DNA from: Salmonella enterica subsp. enterica serovar Choleraesuis
GTDB lineage: Bacteria > Pseudomonadota > Gammaproteobacteria > Enterobacterales > Enterobacteriaceae
Length of the DNA: 64,000 bases
Direction: 5' to 3'
NCBI GenBank assembly: GCA_022846635.1
Contig: AP025685.1
Location: 1,984,001 to 2,048,000 of the forward strand
Every line of letters begins with the position of its first letter. Within the stretch, counting starts at the first letter, position 1. The notes under the pieces are model-generated. The model had not been told where the DNA came from. It did no database searches and saw only the letters and a program-made list of their open reading frames with translations. Below are positions 1 to 8,749 of this stretch, in pieces. The position numbers and the translations under genes are program-made.

Positions 1-921
1 ATTGCCTCACGGCGGGATGATGGATCGTTAACAGGCCAGACAACGCTGATATTCCCCCAGGTATCAGGAACTATTTATTCCACGGGTAATAAACCCACTG
101 CTAGCGATGTCGGGGCGCTGGCGACTACAGGCGGCACGTTATCAGGGCAGCTGAATACTCCGGATACCGGGCACGGTGCATATGCCGGCCAGTATACGTC
201 GGGCGCGCCATTAATGCAGACGGTTACTGCAGCTGAAACCAGCAGTACATTCTGGCCGATGATTAAACAAAAAATCACCACGACAGGCGCGAACCCCTAC
301 GCATACGCCGTTTCTACAGGGGCTCTGACCTCGGTCAGCCAGCTCATTGCATGGCAGGCTCACATCCGCAGCTACGGGGGCGCCGATTACGTGATGTCGT
401 TCTCTGCCCAGAACGGCGGACGACTGACCGTGCCGGAACAGATGATTCCGGGTAACTACGGTAATTTCGATGCCCGGTATCAGGCCAGAGGGAATTATAC
501 CCCGGCGGGAGAAGCGTACACTAAATCCGAGTCCGATAACCGATTCCAGCCTAAGGGAAACTACACACCTGCGGGACAGGCATATACCAAAGCTGAAAGC
601 GATAATCGGTTCCAGTTAAAAAATACGGCGTCTAAAGCTGCAAACTTATGGCATAAAGATACGTCTACGGGAGTTATCACTCAGAGCGGATTTATCAGAG
701 CGAATGATAATGAGGTGACAACGGCTAATTTCCCCATTCCGTTTCCCAGCGCGTGCTCATCCTTACAGGTTACCGCCTGCTCATCGGCGGGGAATAGCGC
801 GAATCTAATTTTATCTGCATATGGGCAGGCAATTAGTAATACACAGATGAAAGTTTCTGTCTGCGCCAACTGGGACCAGCATGGTGCGACGGGTGTTTAT
901 TTTGAAGCGACGGGGTACTGA
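1..921 (+). CDS. Phage tail fibre protein, C-terminal part (5' end outside window)
   Basis: The reading frame is open from base 1, so the gene begins before the window; 306 residues are visible. It encodes the distal part of a prophage tail fibre, the trimeric appendage that binds the host surface. Residues about 160-205 hold two near-identical repeats (NYTPAGxAYTKxESDNRF), typical of tail-fibre shafts. The last 70 residues resemble the gp53-like C-terminal tip domain of many enterobacterial tail fibres. The stop is 2 bases before the start of a tail fibre assembly gene, the usual pairing. The protein class is secure; receptor specificity cannot be told. Confidence 0.85.
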   Translation: MASRRDDGSLTGQTTLIFPQVSGTIYSTGNKPTASDVGALATTGGTLSGQLNTPDTGHGAYAGQYTSGAPLMQTVTAAETSSTFWPMIKQKITTTGANPYAYAVSTGALTSVSQLIAWQAHIRSYGGADYVMSFSAQNGGRLTVPEQMIPGNYGNFDARYQARGNYTPAGEAYTKSESDNRFQPKGNYTPAGQAYTKAESDNRFQLKNTASKAANLWHKDTSTGVITQSGFIRANDNEVTTANFPIPFPSACSSLQVTACSSAGNSANLILSAYGQAISNTQMKVSVCANWDQHGATGVYFEATGY

Positions 922-923
922 TT

Positions 924-1379
924 ATGGAAAAGTATTATTTTAGTCCATCTAAATCGTTATTACTGCCTGAGTCTCTCATTGATAATTATCGTTCGGTGGG
1001 CATGTGGCCAGATGATGCAATTCCGGTGAGTGATGATATTTATATTGAGTACGGTGGAACGCCGGCACCGGCAGGAAAAATTATGGTGACGGGTGAGGAC
1101 GGGATGCCCGCATGGGGAGATCAGCCACCGCCAACACCTGAAGAGGCTCGGACGCTGGCTGCCGCTGTTAAATCCTCGCTGCTGGCGCGCGCTACTGCTG
1201 CAATCGCCCCGCTGCAGGATGCCGCTGATCTGGATATGGCGACCGACGACGAGCAGGCGCAGATACTGGCCTGGAAAAAATACCGGGTGCTTCTGAACCG
1301 GGTCGATACATCCACAGCGCCGGATATTGAGTGGCCGGCAGCGCCAGGAACTAAATCTGACGAACTGGCAGGCAGTTAA
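924..1379 (+). CDS. Tail fibre assembly protein (Tfa family)
   Basis: A 151-residue protein that follows the fibre gene directly and is expected to be translated with it. Tfa-family chaperones help the fibre fold or trimerise. The family pattern is visible: an N-terminal part with a short proline-rich stretch ([11 protein letters not shown]), an alanine-rich helix (about residues 72-95), then the characteristic [13 protein letters not shown] helix followed by a WP motif near the C-terminus. Length is close to the family norm and nothing looks broken. This is the last recognisable structural gene of the prophage before the junction. Confidence 0.85.
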   Translation: MEKYYFSPSKSLLLPESLIDNYRSVGMWPDDAIPVSDDIYIEYGGTPAPAGKIMVTGEDGMPAWGDQPPPTPEEARTLAAAVKSSLLARATAAIAPLQDAADLDMATDDEQAQILAWKKYRVLLNRVDTSTAPDIEWPAAPGTKSDELAGS

Positions 1380-1423
1380 CTACGATCCGATAAAATCCAG
1401 TTGATAGCTCTCACCAATAAAAC

Positions 1424-1443
1424 TACTGTATATATAATCAGTA
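1424..1443 (+). promoter_or_regulatory. LexA (SOS) box
   Basis: TACTGTATATATAATCAGTA has the strict CTG-N10-CAG core and near-consensus flanks. It lies 44 bases after the tfa stop and 18 bases before the ATG of a 28-codon ORF. SOS control of small genes near prophage ends is common. The box is seen directly; its function is inferred. Confidence 0.7.
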
Positions 1444-1461
1444 TTTATTGGATTGAGTATT

Positions 1462-1548
1462 ATGGACATGGGCCGATTTACTGGTGGTCAGGTAAAAAAC
1501 GGCGCGACTGCTGCAATCGTGAGGCACACGCCAAAATATGAAAAATAA
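1462..1548 (+). CDS. SOS-controlled micro-ORF candidate (28 aa)
   Basis: An ATG ORF of 28 codons begins just downstream of the LexA box. The product is small and basic (MDMGRFTGGQVKNG... ending KYEK), with no signal peptide or membrane segment. The ribosome site is weak (GAG four bases before the ATG; a second ATG lies two codons in). I do not recognise it. It may be the stub of a longer SOS gene such as those near other prophage ends, or a real small protein. The case rests on the LexA box and position. Confidence 0.35.
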   Translation: MDMGRFTGGQVKNGATAAIVRHTPKYEK

Positions 1549-1562
1549 ATCGGGGTCAGGTT

Positions 1563-1607
1563 AACGCCGCAGGTGGCAAACGTCATCAGCGGCGTTCTCG
1601 TTTCTGG
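1563..1607 (+). repeat. Hairpin with a conserved loop, repeated at 39274-39312
   Basis: AACGCCGC (1563-1570) pairs with GCGGCGTT (1589-1596) around an 18-base loop. Bases 1569-1607 match 39274-39312 with 5 mismatches in 39, including a shared GACGTCATCAGCGG-type core. The other copy sits just inside the right end of the dcp island. The first copy could act as a terminator, but no T-run follows. It is more likely a conserved piece of prophage att-proximal DNA. Confidence 0.5.
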
Positions 1608-1631
1608 GGGCGGGTTCAGGAGTGATTTAAA

Positions 1632-1682
1632 GGGGGGCAAAAAAGGGGGCAAAACTAATGCTGGGGGGGCAAAAAAGGGGGC
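1632..1682 (+). repeat. Four G-tract direct repeats (GGGGGCAAAA type)
   Basis: G-runs of 6, 5, 7 and 5 begin at 1632, 1645, 1663 and 1677. Each is followed by C, and the first three by a run of A (GGGGGCAAAA). Short direct repeats of this look are typical arm-type integrase-binding sites beside att sites in enterobacterial prophages. The G-runs, with loops of 7, 13 and 7 bases, also fit a G-quadruplex pattern. No integrase gene is visible here; it would lie at the other, unseen end of the prophage. Confidence 0.45.
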
Positions 1683-3491
1683 AGATAAAAGGGTGGTTAA
1701 GGTATCTTGAGGTAGCTAATGGAGATTGATAACCGATTGATAATGAAGATATATTCATAACAATCATTGAGTTATGGGATTTATAGCTTTACATTCAGAT
1801 TGTATTGGTCTTTCTTATTAATTTCTTGATTTTCTTGCATTTAATTAACATCTCAATCGTCAAAGGGGCAAGTTTTGGGCATAACAACTACAAATCACGA
1901 GTTTAGCATCTGATAGTTGATAGAAGGGCTCACTGCCTGCGTGGCTTACCGGATGTAAAATGCTCGTGTTCATATCGTTCTGGCCCCATTTGGCTTGCAA
2001 CAAAGAAGAGGGGGCGCTCGCCAACATCGTCGGCGTATGTACGTGTGGCGAGTATGGTACGGATTACTGCGACGATTGCCAGCGGGTTTTATTGTGTTGT
2101 AGCAAAGCGCGTTAGGATAAGCAGACAAGCTGCGATTTTTCCATGGCTTACTATCTCGTCATCATAAGATGTTCTGAGATCACTCCTCCCTGCCATGCGG
2201 CCATGATGCAATTACAGTAGCAATGTTAAATGGGATGTTATTTTCCGGCTTATTTCAATGTAGCTCGTCCTGACTAAATAATATTACAAGCGTAAGAGGC
2301 TACAGAGTGGCTGCTCAAGGCTATATTTACCACGAGATGAAGAGTCATGATTATGATGCGTGATGATGACGCAATGGTATTAAGTGATGGTTAATGGGAG
2401 CAGGGCACGGTAACGGATAAATACCCCGTGCGGGATAAAAATTTATAGAGAATGACAGGCGGATAGCATCAGGATATGTAGAGGCTCTTCCTTTCCTGAA
2501 TTGGTATGTGTATGGGAATCCTGAAAGGATGATAAGAAATGCCTTTTTATCATGATTGGCTATTCGGAATGAATATTTGTATTTGTGTATTTTTTTTGCA
2601 GGAAAATTAAATCTTCAGGTGATTGATGATTTTAAGCCGGTGATTCTATATTTGAGGGAATTATCACGGCCATGGACGACTGATGTTTGGGCGTTCTTTA
2701 TCTGTTCCGGCTTTTTATCTTTTTATTCTCCAGGGTGCAATCTGGTTAAAAAATAGTCTCGATTGCATGTTTTATGGTGGACACCCCCGTTTGCCCATAT
2801 CTCCATTTATCCAAAAAAAGTCCATCTTGGGAGTCTTGTGGAGAGGGCGCTGTAGGCTGAAGATGGAGCGGGTATCAATCAGGCTGTAACTCGGGGCAGG
2901 AGTTGCGATGTTTACGTCTAACTGTATGGCGCAGGGATCGAATAAATATTCTACAGCCTGTAATAATCATATTAGCTCATACTTAATACATTAAGTTAAC
3001 AAGTCGGTATCATTAAATGTACAGGAGTGATTGACAGAATAACAACGTAGTTAAATGTGATGGAGCTTGTTTTTTCAGGATTATAAAGACTATCACTAGC
3101 GATGTGGTGAAGAGTGATGGTTCTCATCTATTCTTATCGATCTTGTAATGAACTGGCTAAGGATTACAGTGACAAGAAAATATTTGAGTGATGGCGCTAT
3201 CTGTGGGTGAATAATTATTTATCTCTATAAGCATTATCATTAAATTTCATGGCCGGAAGTTATGTTGAAACGATGGTTAATACCAGCGTCATTTCTACTA
3301 TACAGTCAGCTTTAAATTTATCTTCATGCGATGGGATATTTTTTATCATTACGCGGCATTAAGATAATTTTAAAATTGCTATCTGTGTCTCAATTTGTCT
3401 TATAATTAGCGCCAGGGATGGCAAAGGTGAACCGAGCCAAACAGATTGCTGACATGGAAGCGGCGCAAAACAAGAGACTAACGGGACACAC
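1683..3491. other. Prophage-chromosome junction, no intact gene
   Basis: About 1.8 kb with mixed AT-rich and GC-rich patches and no ORF that has a credible ribosome site plus protein-like composition. The two longest plus-strand ORFs (2556-2756 and 2683-2889) overlap and look random. It presumably holds the right attachment site and decayed genes. The matching left att is outside the window, so the core cannot be identified. Confidence 0.6.
1930..2088 (-). pseudogene. Possible C-terminal gene remnant
   Basis: On the minus strand a 52-codon open stretch ends in TGA at 1930-1932 and has protein-like composition (for example ERPLFFVASQMGPERYEHEH). It is closed upstream by TAA and has no ATG or GTG near its start, so it would be a truncated 3' end. 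I do not recognise the family. Its position in the prophage junction fits a decayed phage or host gene. Confidence 0.25.
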
Positions 3492-4832
3492 ATGGCTTCT
3501 TCAAAGCAGATCGGGCTTATTGCCTGCACGGGGATTGTGGCCGGGAACATGATGGGTAGCGGCATCGCACTGTTACCGGCAAACCTGGCCCGAATTGGCT
3601 CCATCGCACTCTTCGGCTGGATAATCGCACTGGTTGGCGCTTTATCTCTCGCCTACGTATACGCGCGCCTGGCGACGCGCGATCCACAGATCGGCGGCCC
3701 CGTTGCTTATGCCAGCCGGCTGGGCCCCAGCTACGGCTTTCAAACCGCAGTGCTTTACTATCACGCAAACTGGATAGGCAACCTGGCTGATTGCCTGGCC
3801 GGTGTCGCTTACCTGTCGTTCTTTTTTCCGGCGCTGAACAATCCGGTTCCAGCGGGGATTACCAGCATTGCGCTTATCTGGATCATGGCAATAGTTAACC
3901 TGATGGGCGGGAACTGGGTTAGCCGGTTAACCACCGCGGGTTTGGTCATGGTATTGATTCCGGTATTTGGTACCGCAATCCTCGGCTGGCACTGGTTTGA
4001 CCCTGCCATTTACCATGCTAACTGGAACTCATCCGGTGGCACCGATGGCCATGCAGTGATGAAAAGTATCCTTATTTGCCTGTGGGCCTTTGTGGGCGTG
4101 GAGTCAGCCGCTGTGAGTTCCGGCTTAGTGAAAAATCCAAAACGCACCGTCCCACTGGCAACGCTGCTGGGTACTGCGCTGGCCGGCGGTGTTTATATTC
4201 TGGCAACCCAGGTGATGAGTGGTATGTTCCCGGCGAGCGTAATGGCATCAACCGGTGCGCCGTTTGCAACCAGTGCTTCGTTGATAGTCGGCAGTTGGGC
4301 GGCTCCCGTCGTTTCTGCTTTTACCGCCTTTGCCTGTATCGCGGCTCTGGGCTCCTGGATGATGATGGTCGGCCAGGCCGGTTTGCGTGCGGCTCAGGAT
4401 GGTAACTTCCCGAAAATATATGGCGAAACAGACAGCCACGGGGTGCCTCGTAAAGGTATCATCCTGTCATCTATCAAGATGACGCTGTTGATGGGGCTGA
4501 TGACCATTATCTCGGCGAATGGTGAGAAGACTTCCGATATCTTCGGTAACCTGATAGGGATTGCCGTTCTGCTGACAATGCTGCCTTATTTCTACTCTTG
4601 CGTGGCCTTAATCAGTATGGAAGGTGCTAAGCCTAAAAACGTTCTGAGCATGATTGCCTCAGTTATCGGCTGTTTATTCTGCTTCGTTGCGTTATCTGGC
4701 GCTGACTCGGTAAAACTTATCGCTACTTTCATCATCAGCCTGAGCATTCTTATGTTCTATGCGCGTAAGCAGGAAACTCATGAGAAAGAGTTTGCGCTGC
4801 GCCATCCGCGCAAACCAGATGATGAAGCTTAA
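3492..4832 (+). CDS. cadB: CadB-like cadaverine/lysine antiporter
   Basis: A 446-residue, 12-helix inner-membrane antiporter of the basic amino acid/polyamine family (APC superfamily). It matches E. coli CadB along its whole length, with nearly the same length. CadB exchanges external lysine for cytoplasmic cadaverine and so helps acid resistance. The N-terminal GNMMGSGIALLPANLA loop is conserved, as are the YY pair at 89-90 and Glu204 (VGVES), which are reported substrate residues in CadB. The partner decarboxylase cadA and regulator cadC are not adjacent. Upstream is prophage debris and downstream a small unrelated ORF. A diverged paralogue with another amine substrate is possible. Confidence 0.82.
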   Translation: MASSKQIGLIACTGIVAGNMMGSGIALLPANLARIGSIALFGWIIALVGALSLAYVYARLATRDPQIGGPVAYASRLGPSYGFQTAVLYYHANWIGNLADCLAGVAYLSFFFPALNNPVPAGITSIALIWIMAIVNLMGGNWVSRLTTAGLVMVLIPVFGTAILGWHWFDPAIYHANWNSSGGTDGHAVMKSILICLWAFVGVESAAVSSGLVKNPKRTVPLATLLGTALAGGVYILATQVMSGMFPASVMASTGAPFATSASLIVGSWAAPVVSAFTAFACIAALGSWMMMVGQAGLRAAQDGNFPKIYGETDSHGVPRKGIILSSIKMTLLMGLMTIISANGEKTSDIFGNLIGIAVLLTMLPYFYSCVALISMEGAKPKNVLSMIASVIGCLFCFVALSGADSVKLIATFIISLSILMFYARKQETHEKEFALRHPRKPDDEA

Positions 4833-4948
4833 TGAGTAAGCTTGTTTGCGGCAGGGCGTGAGTGGCCTCACGCTTTGTTGCCTGCCTGGGGTCTACCATA
4901 AACATTACTTTTTAAATGCAGCAGGTATTGTGTATTCAGGAGGTAATT

Positions 4949-5170
4949 ATGCTGTGGGCCCTGGCGACAGAATCAGACCTGGCTCGTCATTTTAGTTATT
5001 GTAGTATTTGGCAGCGCCCGTGGATTGCGACCGGGCATACGGTAACTATTCTTGCCAAGACACGCCCGGTTGAGCTTACTATCTGGCAGGTGGTGCTCCC
5101 AGACCGCATCCAGCTTTTCGCCGCTCGGCAAACAAGCCCGACGCATTGGTATTTTGCTTTGCAGCGTTAA
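4949..5170 (+). CDS. Small hypothetical protein (73 aa)
   Basis: The ATG at 4949 has a perfect AGGAGG five bases upstream, so it is preferred to an in-frame start at 4916. The product is 73 residues, rich in Trp, Leu and Arg, with no signal peptide or clear membrane helix. I do not recognise the family. The gene lies between cadB and a bidirectional terminator and is probably expressed from its own promoter or by read-through from cadB. Confidence 0.55.
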   Translation: MLWALATESDLARHFSYCSIWQRPWIATGHTVTILAKTRPVELTIWQVVLPDRIQLFAARQTSPTHWYFALQR

Positions 5171-5190
5171 TATTCTTGAGTCAGAGAGAT

Positions 5191-5233
5191 AAAAAAATCC
5201 GCGCCCTGGTTACCCAGAGCGCGGATTTTTTAT
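5191..5233. terminator. Bidirectional terminator
   Basis: AAAAAAATCCGCGC pairs with GCGCGGATTTTTT around a 14-base loop. A-run and T-run flanks serve both strands: the small ORF ending at 5170 and uspE ending at 5243 on the other strand. Confidence 0.85.
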
Positions 5234-5242
5234 TTAATACGA

Positions 5243-6193
5243 TTAATCGTCTTCGTCGTCATCAAGTTCTATTGGTGTCTGATAATCGGAGGGCTTGATA
5301 GCCAGCAGATCGCAGCGCAGATGGTCGATGACCTGTTCAACAGTATTACCGAGAAACGCTGCTGAGAGCCCGGTACGTCCGACGGTTCCTAACACCACAA
5401 TACCGGCCTGCAAATGATCGGCAATGCCTGGAATAACTTCTTCCGGCAGCCCTTTTTCTACGTGGGTATGCTGCTCATCGATACCGAACTTCTGGCGCAA
5501 AGCTTTCATGGCAACCAGGTGCTGACCGCGAATCGCGTCGTTGTAAACGCTAGGATCAAAATCAGGCAACTCGATGGCAATATTAATTGGTGTAACCGGA
5601 TAGGCTCCTACCAGATGTACATCGGTGTGATCGACTTTTGCGGCTAAAGCGATGGTATCGTGAACCAGCTTTTCGTTGAGCAGGTCATGATAGGGTTCTT
5701 CGCTGGCCAGGTTTACGGCTACCAGCGCTTTACCCTGTTCTGGCCACGGCTGGTCTTTGACCATCCAGACCGGGCACGGGCATTTACGCAGCAGGTGCCA
5801 GTCGGTTGGCGTGAAAATGACGGACTCTAGCCGATCGTGCTGATGTGCCATTTTCAGCAGTAAGTCATGCTTCTCAGCAATAATCTCCTGAATGATGGCC
5901 TCAAAAGGACGGTTGTGCCACACCACTTTAATCTCAATGGGAACACCCGCCTCAAGGTAATACTGGGCCTGTTCACGGATCCAGGCAGTACGCTGACTTA
6001 TTACCCCTTTGCGCATAGCATTGCGCTCGTCAGGGGACAACAGCGTTGTCATTTCATAGGAAAAGTCATAGATAGGTAAAAAGGCTTTTATCTTGCCACC
6101 AATCCGTTGGTGCAAATATACCGCGCGTCGTAATGCTGGCTGATCGTCCTGATTCGGGTCAATAGCGACCAGCATATTTTGGTAGTTAGCCAT
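5243..6193 (-). CDS. uspE: Universal stress protein E
   Basis: A 316-residue cytoplasmic protein of two tandem Usp domains (about 1-150 and 155-305), the same length as E. coli UspE. The first begins [18 protein letters not shown]; the second ends with the usual nucleotide-site [20 protein letters not shown]. UspE is linked to stress survival, motility and aggregation. The acidic tail (LDDDEDD) is also found in the family. It lies just downstream of fnr on the same strand, as in E. coli. A strong hairpin between the genes may reduce read-through. Confidence 0.95.
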   Translation of the reverse strand: MANYQNMLVAIDPNQDDQPALRRAVYLHQRIGGKIKAFLPIYDFSYEMTTLLSPDERNAMRKGVISQRTAWIREQAQYYLEAGVPIEIKVVWHNRPFEAIIQEIIAEKHDLLLKMAHQHDRLESVIFTPTDWHLLRKCPCPVWMVKDQPWPEQGKALVAVNLASEEPYHDLLNEKLVHDTIALAAKVDHTDVHLVGAYPVTPINIAIELPDFDPSVYNDAIRGQHLVAMKALRQKFGIDEQHTHVEKGLPEEVIPGIADHLQAGIVVLGTVGRTGLSAAFLGNTVEQVIDHLRCDLLAIKPSDYQTPIELDDDEDD

Positions 6194-6275
6194 ACAGGGT
6201 CTCCTTACAACTGTAAACCACAGACAGTAAAGTAAGATTAACCTATATGCCAGAAATGAAACAGAGGAGTTACAG

Positions 6276-6314
6276 TTGCCGGGTCAATAATTTGGAAAAA
6301 TTATTACCCGGCAA
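6276..6314 (-). terminator. Hairpin between fnr and uspE
   Basis: TTGCCGGGT and ACCCGGCAA plus flanking A/T pairs form a long stem (about 15 pairs with one bulge) around an A-rich loop, 14 bases past the fnr stop. No long T-run follows on the minus strand, so it may be a weak terminator or an mRNA-stabilising 3' end rather than a strict stop. Confidence 0.6.
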
Positions 6315-6327
6315 TGGGAGAGAGTCG

Positions 6328-7080
6328 TCAGGCAACGTTACGGGACTGGCCAGCAAGCTGAGCCAGGGAGTCGCTGTCTTCGATAGTGATATATTTACCT
6401 TTTACTGCCAGCATACCGCTTTTCTGGAAACGGCCCAGCAGGCGGCTGATAGTCTCTACGGTCAGGCCTAGATAGTTACCGATATCACCACGCGTCATGG
6501 TCAGACGAAACTCACGTGGGGAAAATCCGCGCTGAGCAAAGCGGCGAGAGAGGTTATAAATAAAGGCAGCCAGCCGCTCTTCGGCATTTTTCTTAGATAA
6601 CAACAGGATCATATCCTGGTCACCCTTAATTTCACCGCTCATAAGACGCATCATCTGCTGGCGCAGATTAGGCATTTTGCCGGAAAGATCATCAAGCGTC
6701 TCAAATGGAATTTCACAAACCATAGAGGTTTCAAGCGCCTGGGCAAAGCTTGGATGATGCCCGGTACCGATAGCATCAAAGCCCACCAGATCGCCTGCCA
6801 GATGGAAACCGGTTATCTGCTCATCACCTTGTTCGGTAATGGTGTAACTTTTAATGGTTCCTGAGCGAATCGCGTACAGTGATTTTAATTCGTCGCCGGC
6901 TTTGAACAGCGTCTGACCCTTCTGGATAGGCTTCTTGCGTTCAATGATATTGTCGAGCTGATCGAGTTCATGCTCATTAAGCGTAAAAGGAATACAGAGC
7001 TGGCTGATGCTGCAATCCTGGCAATGGATAGCACAACCGCCAGACTGAATGCGTCGGATAATTCGCTTTTCTGGGATCAT
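6328..7080 (-). CDS. fnr: FNR oxygen-sensing transcription regulator
   Basis: A 250-residue CRP/FNR-family activator, nearly identical to E. coli FNR. The four cysteines that hold the oxygen-labile [4Fe-4S] cluster are present: Cys20, Cys23, Cys29 and the one in SMVCEIP (about 122). A cyclic-nucleotide-like beta-barrel, a dimer helix and the C-terminal helix-turn-helix ([15 protein letters not shown]) follow. It switches anaerobic respiration genes on and aerobic ones off. An FNR site in its own promoter (7100-7113) indicates autoregulation. Likely targets in this window are the ynfE-type reductase and ydfZ. Confidence 0.98.
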   Translation of the reverse strand: MIPEKRIIRRIQSGGCAIHCQDCSISQLCIPFTLNEHELDQLDNIIERKKPIQKGQTLFKAGDELKSLYAIRSGTIKSYTITEQGDEQITGFHLAGDLVGFDAIGTGHHPSFAQALETSMVCEIPFETLDDLSGKMPNLRQQMMRLMSGEIKGDQDMILLLSKKNAEERLAAFIYNLSRRFAQRGFSPREFRLTMTRGDIGNYLGLTVETISRLLGRFQKSGMLAVKGKYITIEDSDSLAQLAGQSRNVA

Positions 7081-7099
7081 AGGAATGCTCAGGCCTTAA

Positions 7100-7113
7100 T
7101 TGATATTGGTCAA
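7100..7113 (-). promoter_or_regulatory. FNR box upstream of fnr
   Basis: Read on the minus strand, TTGACCAATATCAA matches the TTGAT-N4-ATCAA consensus in 9 of 10 fixed positions. It lies 19 bases before the fnr start codon, the same arrangement as the negative autoregulatory site of E. coli fnr. Confidence 0.8.
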
Positions 7114-7271
7114 TTTTAACATCTTTTTGCTACGCAGGTAAGTCCGTCGCGTCGCCTTTTGACCATTTCCCTGCTAAGGATGTGGAGTAGGATGCAGATC
7201 AGGGATTTACCGGTAACATTGTCTTGCTTTTACTGGAAAGGCATTTTTGTTATTCCAATAAAGTCTTAATG

Positions 7272-7787
7272 TTACAGTAACAAATACCCTTCATGCCTGA
7301 GCAACCACTCTTTACGTTCGAGCCCTCCGCTATAACCAGTTAGCGTTCCGTTGCTACCTATTACCCGATGGCAGGGCACAACAATGCTGACAGGATTGGC
7401 TCCATTTGCTGCACCGACAGCGCGTGATGCACCAGGTTTGCCTATGGCCGCCGCAATTTGCCCATAATTCACGGCCTGACCACAAGGAATGGTGCGCAAC
7501 ATTGCCCAAACCTGTTTCTGAAATGGCGTACCGGCGCTGGCTACCGGTAGTGATTCAATGATCGCAAGATTACCTGAGAAATAGTCGAGGATTTTAGAAC
7601 TGAGATAACCGGGGTTACTGTGAGAGAGGCGCCGATAACCTGAGGTTAAATAATGATGGTCGAGATATTTATTCATTTGTGGGGTATATATTTCCCACTC
7701 AACGGCGCGAAGTTGAAACTCTTCATCGCAGATAATCCACAGTTCTCCTAGCGGAGTGGTTATTTTATCCTCAAGCAGCGTCAGCAC
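7272..7787 (-). CDS. ogt: O6-methylguanine-DNA methyltransferase
   Basis: A 171-residue suicide DNA repair enzyme that moves the alkyl group from O6-alkylguanine (and O4-alkylthymine) to its own cysteine. The active-site block [12 protein letters not shown] with the PCHR motif is intact, as is the upstream DNA-binding helix ([17 protein letters not shown]). The start is a GTG, read with the same N-terminus ([14 protein letters not shown]) as E. coli Ogt, and length agrees. It follows fnr on the same strand as in E. coli, but the abg genes that usually come next are absent here. Confidence 0.96.
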   Translation of the reverse strand: MLTLLEDKITTPLGELWIICDEEFQLRAVEWEIYTPQMNKYLDHHYLTSGYRRLSHSNPGYLSSKILDYFSGNLAIIESLPVASAGTPFQKQVWAMLRTIPCGQAVNYGQIAAAIGKPGASRAVGAANGANPVSIVVPCHRVIGSNGTLTGYSGGLERKEWLLRHEGYLLL

Positions 7788-8335
7788 AATTATTATCCAA
7801 TGTTATCGGGAATCGACAGCATAACACCCAGGCAGCCTAAGGGTAATTAACCATTGAGAGTACAGGGTGGAGGCTTCACCGCACGAGACCGCAAGACTCG
7901 CTGTGTCAATAAATGTAAGCGTGTGTGGTTTTCGGAAATTTAGGCTTCAATAGTCACATGTCTGTTTAGATAATTGTTAGAATTAAAAAGCGATTTAATG
8001 ATATTTTAATAAACCCATGCTATTTCTGAATTGATGGTGTAGCGGATGGGTTGGTAATTCATCATCAATTTGTGTTTGTAAGACGAAAAATGTGACCTTA
8101 CTTAGAACTTTTACCTATTGAGTTTTAAGAAACTTTTGGATTTTATATCCTAGTGCAGGTCAGAGGTTTAGAAAATAACTGGGCAACCTTTTTGAACTGT
8201 TGCCATGGTTAATTTGTAATACATAAACGTATTAACGTGGTGAAGGGATTCATACAAATCACTCTCAGGGTGAGCGTAGTATTAGTTTGGATGAATAGCG
8301 TAGTCGCGTTGAAACACTAACGCAGGAGGCATGAG
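7788..8335. other. Intergenic region, ogt to 109-aa ORF
   Basis: About 550 bases, AT-rich in the middle, with no supported ORF. The promoters of ogt (minus) and the following plus-strand ORF must lie here. I saw no clear stable RNA structure. Confidence 0.6.
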
Positions 8336-8665
8336 ATGCAGACCACAACAGCAAAAAAAAATGGCCATCGTCTTGGCTGGTCAGATGTAGATATCCGGTA
8401 TCGTTGGGCATTAACTTTGTTAGGCCTTACCTTAATCGGTGGCATGGGATGGTCATCATTTTACCACCATAGCCAGTTTGTTATTGCTGAAAGCGCCCGT
8501 GTGGCGGCCCTTAGCAAAAGCGAAGTTCAGCAAAAAACCATCAATGACCTGACGGCGCGTGAAAAAGCGCTTATTGAGATGGATAGCCGCCGTAACCAAG
8601 AGCTGGCAGATGCCCGTGCAACCATTCAGCGTTTGCAGGGTGTAGCGGAAAAAAGCCACATGTAA
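8336..8665 (+). CDS. Small membrane-anchored coiled-coil protein (109 aa)
   Basis: The ATG at 8336 has AGGAGG seven bases upstream. After a basic N-terminus, residues about 26-46 form one hydrophobic helix (LTLLGLTLIGGMGWSSF). Residues 55-105 are a charged helical stretch with heptad-like spacing (QKTINDLTAREKALIEM), so this looks like an inner-membrane anchor with a periplasmic coiled coil. I do not recognise the family. A hairpin terminator follows at once, so it is a single-gene unit upstream of smrA. Confidence 0.7.
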   Translation: MQTTTAKKNGHRLGWSDVDIRYRWALTLLGLTLIGGMGWSSFYHHSQFVIAESARVAALSKSEVQQKTINDLTAREKALIEMDSRRNQELADARATIQRLQGVAEKSHM

Positions 8666-8675
8666 TTTCCCCCTG

Positions 8676-8698
8676 CCGCGGGCATTGAGCGCCCGCGG
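8676..8698 (+). terminator. Hairpin after the 109-aa ORF
   Basis: CCGCGGGC and GCCCGCGG form a perfect 8-bp GC stem around a 7-base loop, 10 bases past the stop. The T-run is missing, so termination is inferred from position. Confidence 0.55.
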
Positions 8699-8749
8699 TA
8701 CCGGGGTTATAGTGATACCTCCTTATTGAACGAGGCCGGAGGATGCACT

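Noticed and set aside
1632..1682. CRISPR-like repeat array
   Set aside because: Units are about 10 bases with 7-13-base gaps; far too short for repeats and spacers, and no cas genes are present.
2556..2889. Two overlapping plus-strand ORFs in the prophage junction (66 and 68 codons)
   Set aside because: No ribosome sites, random-looking composition, and they overlap each other in different frames inside decayed DNA.
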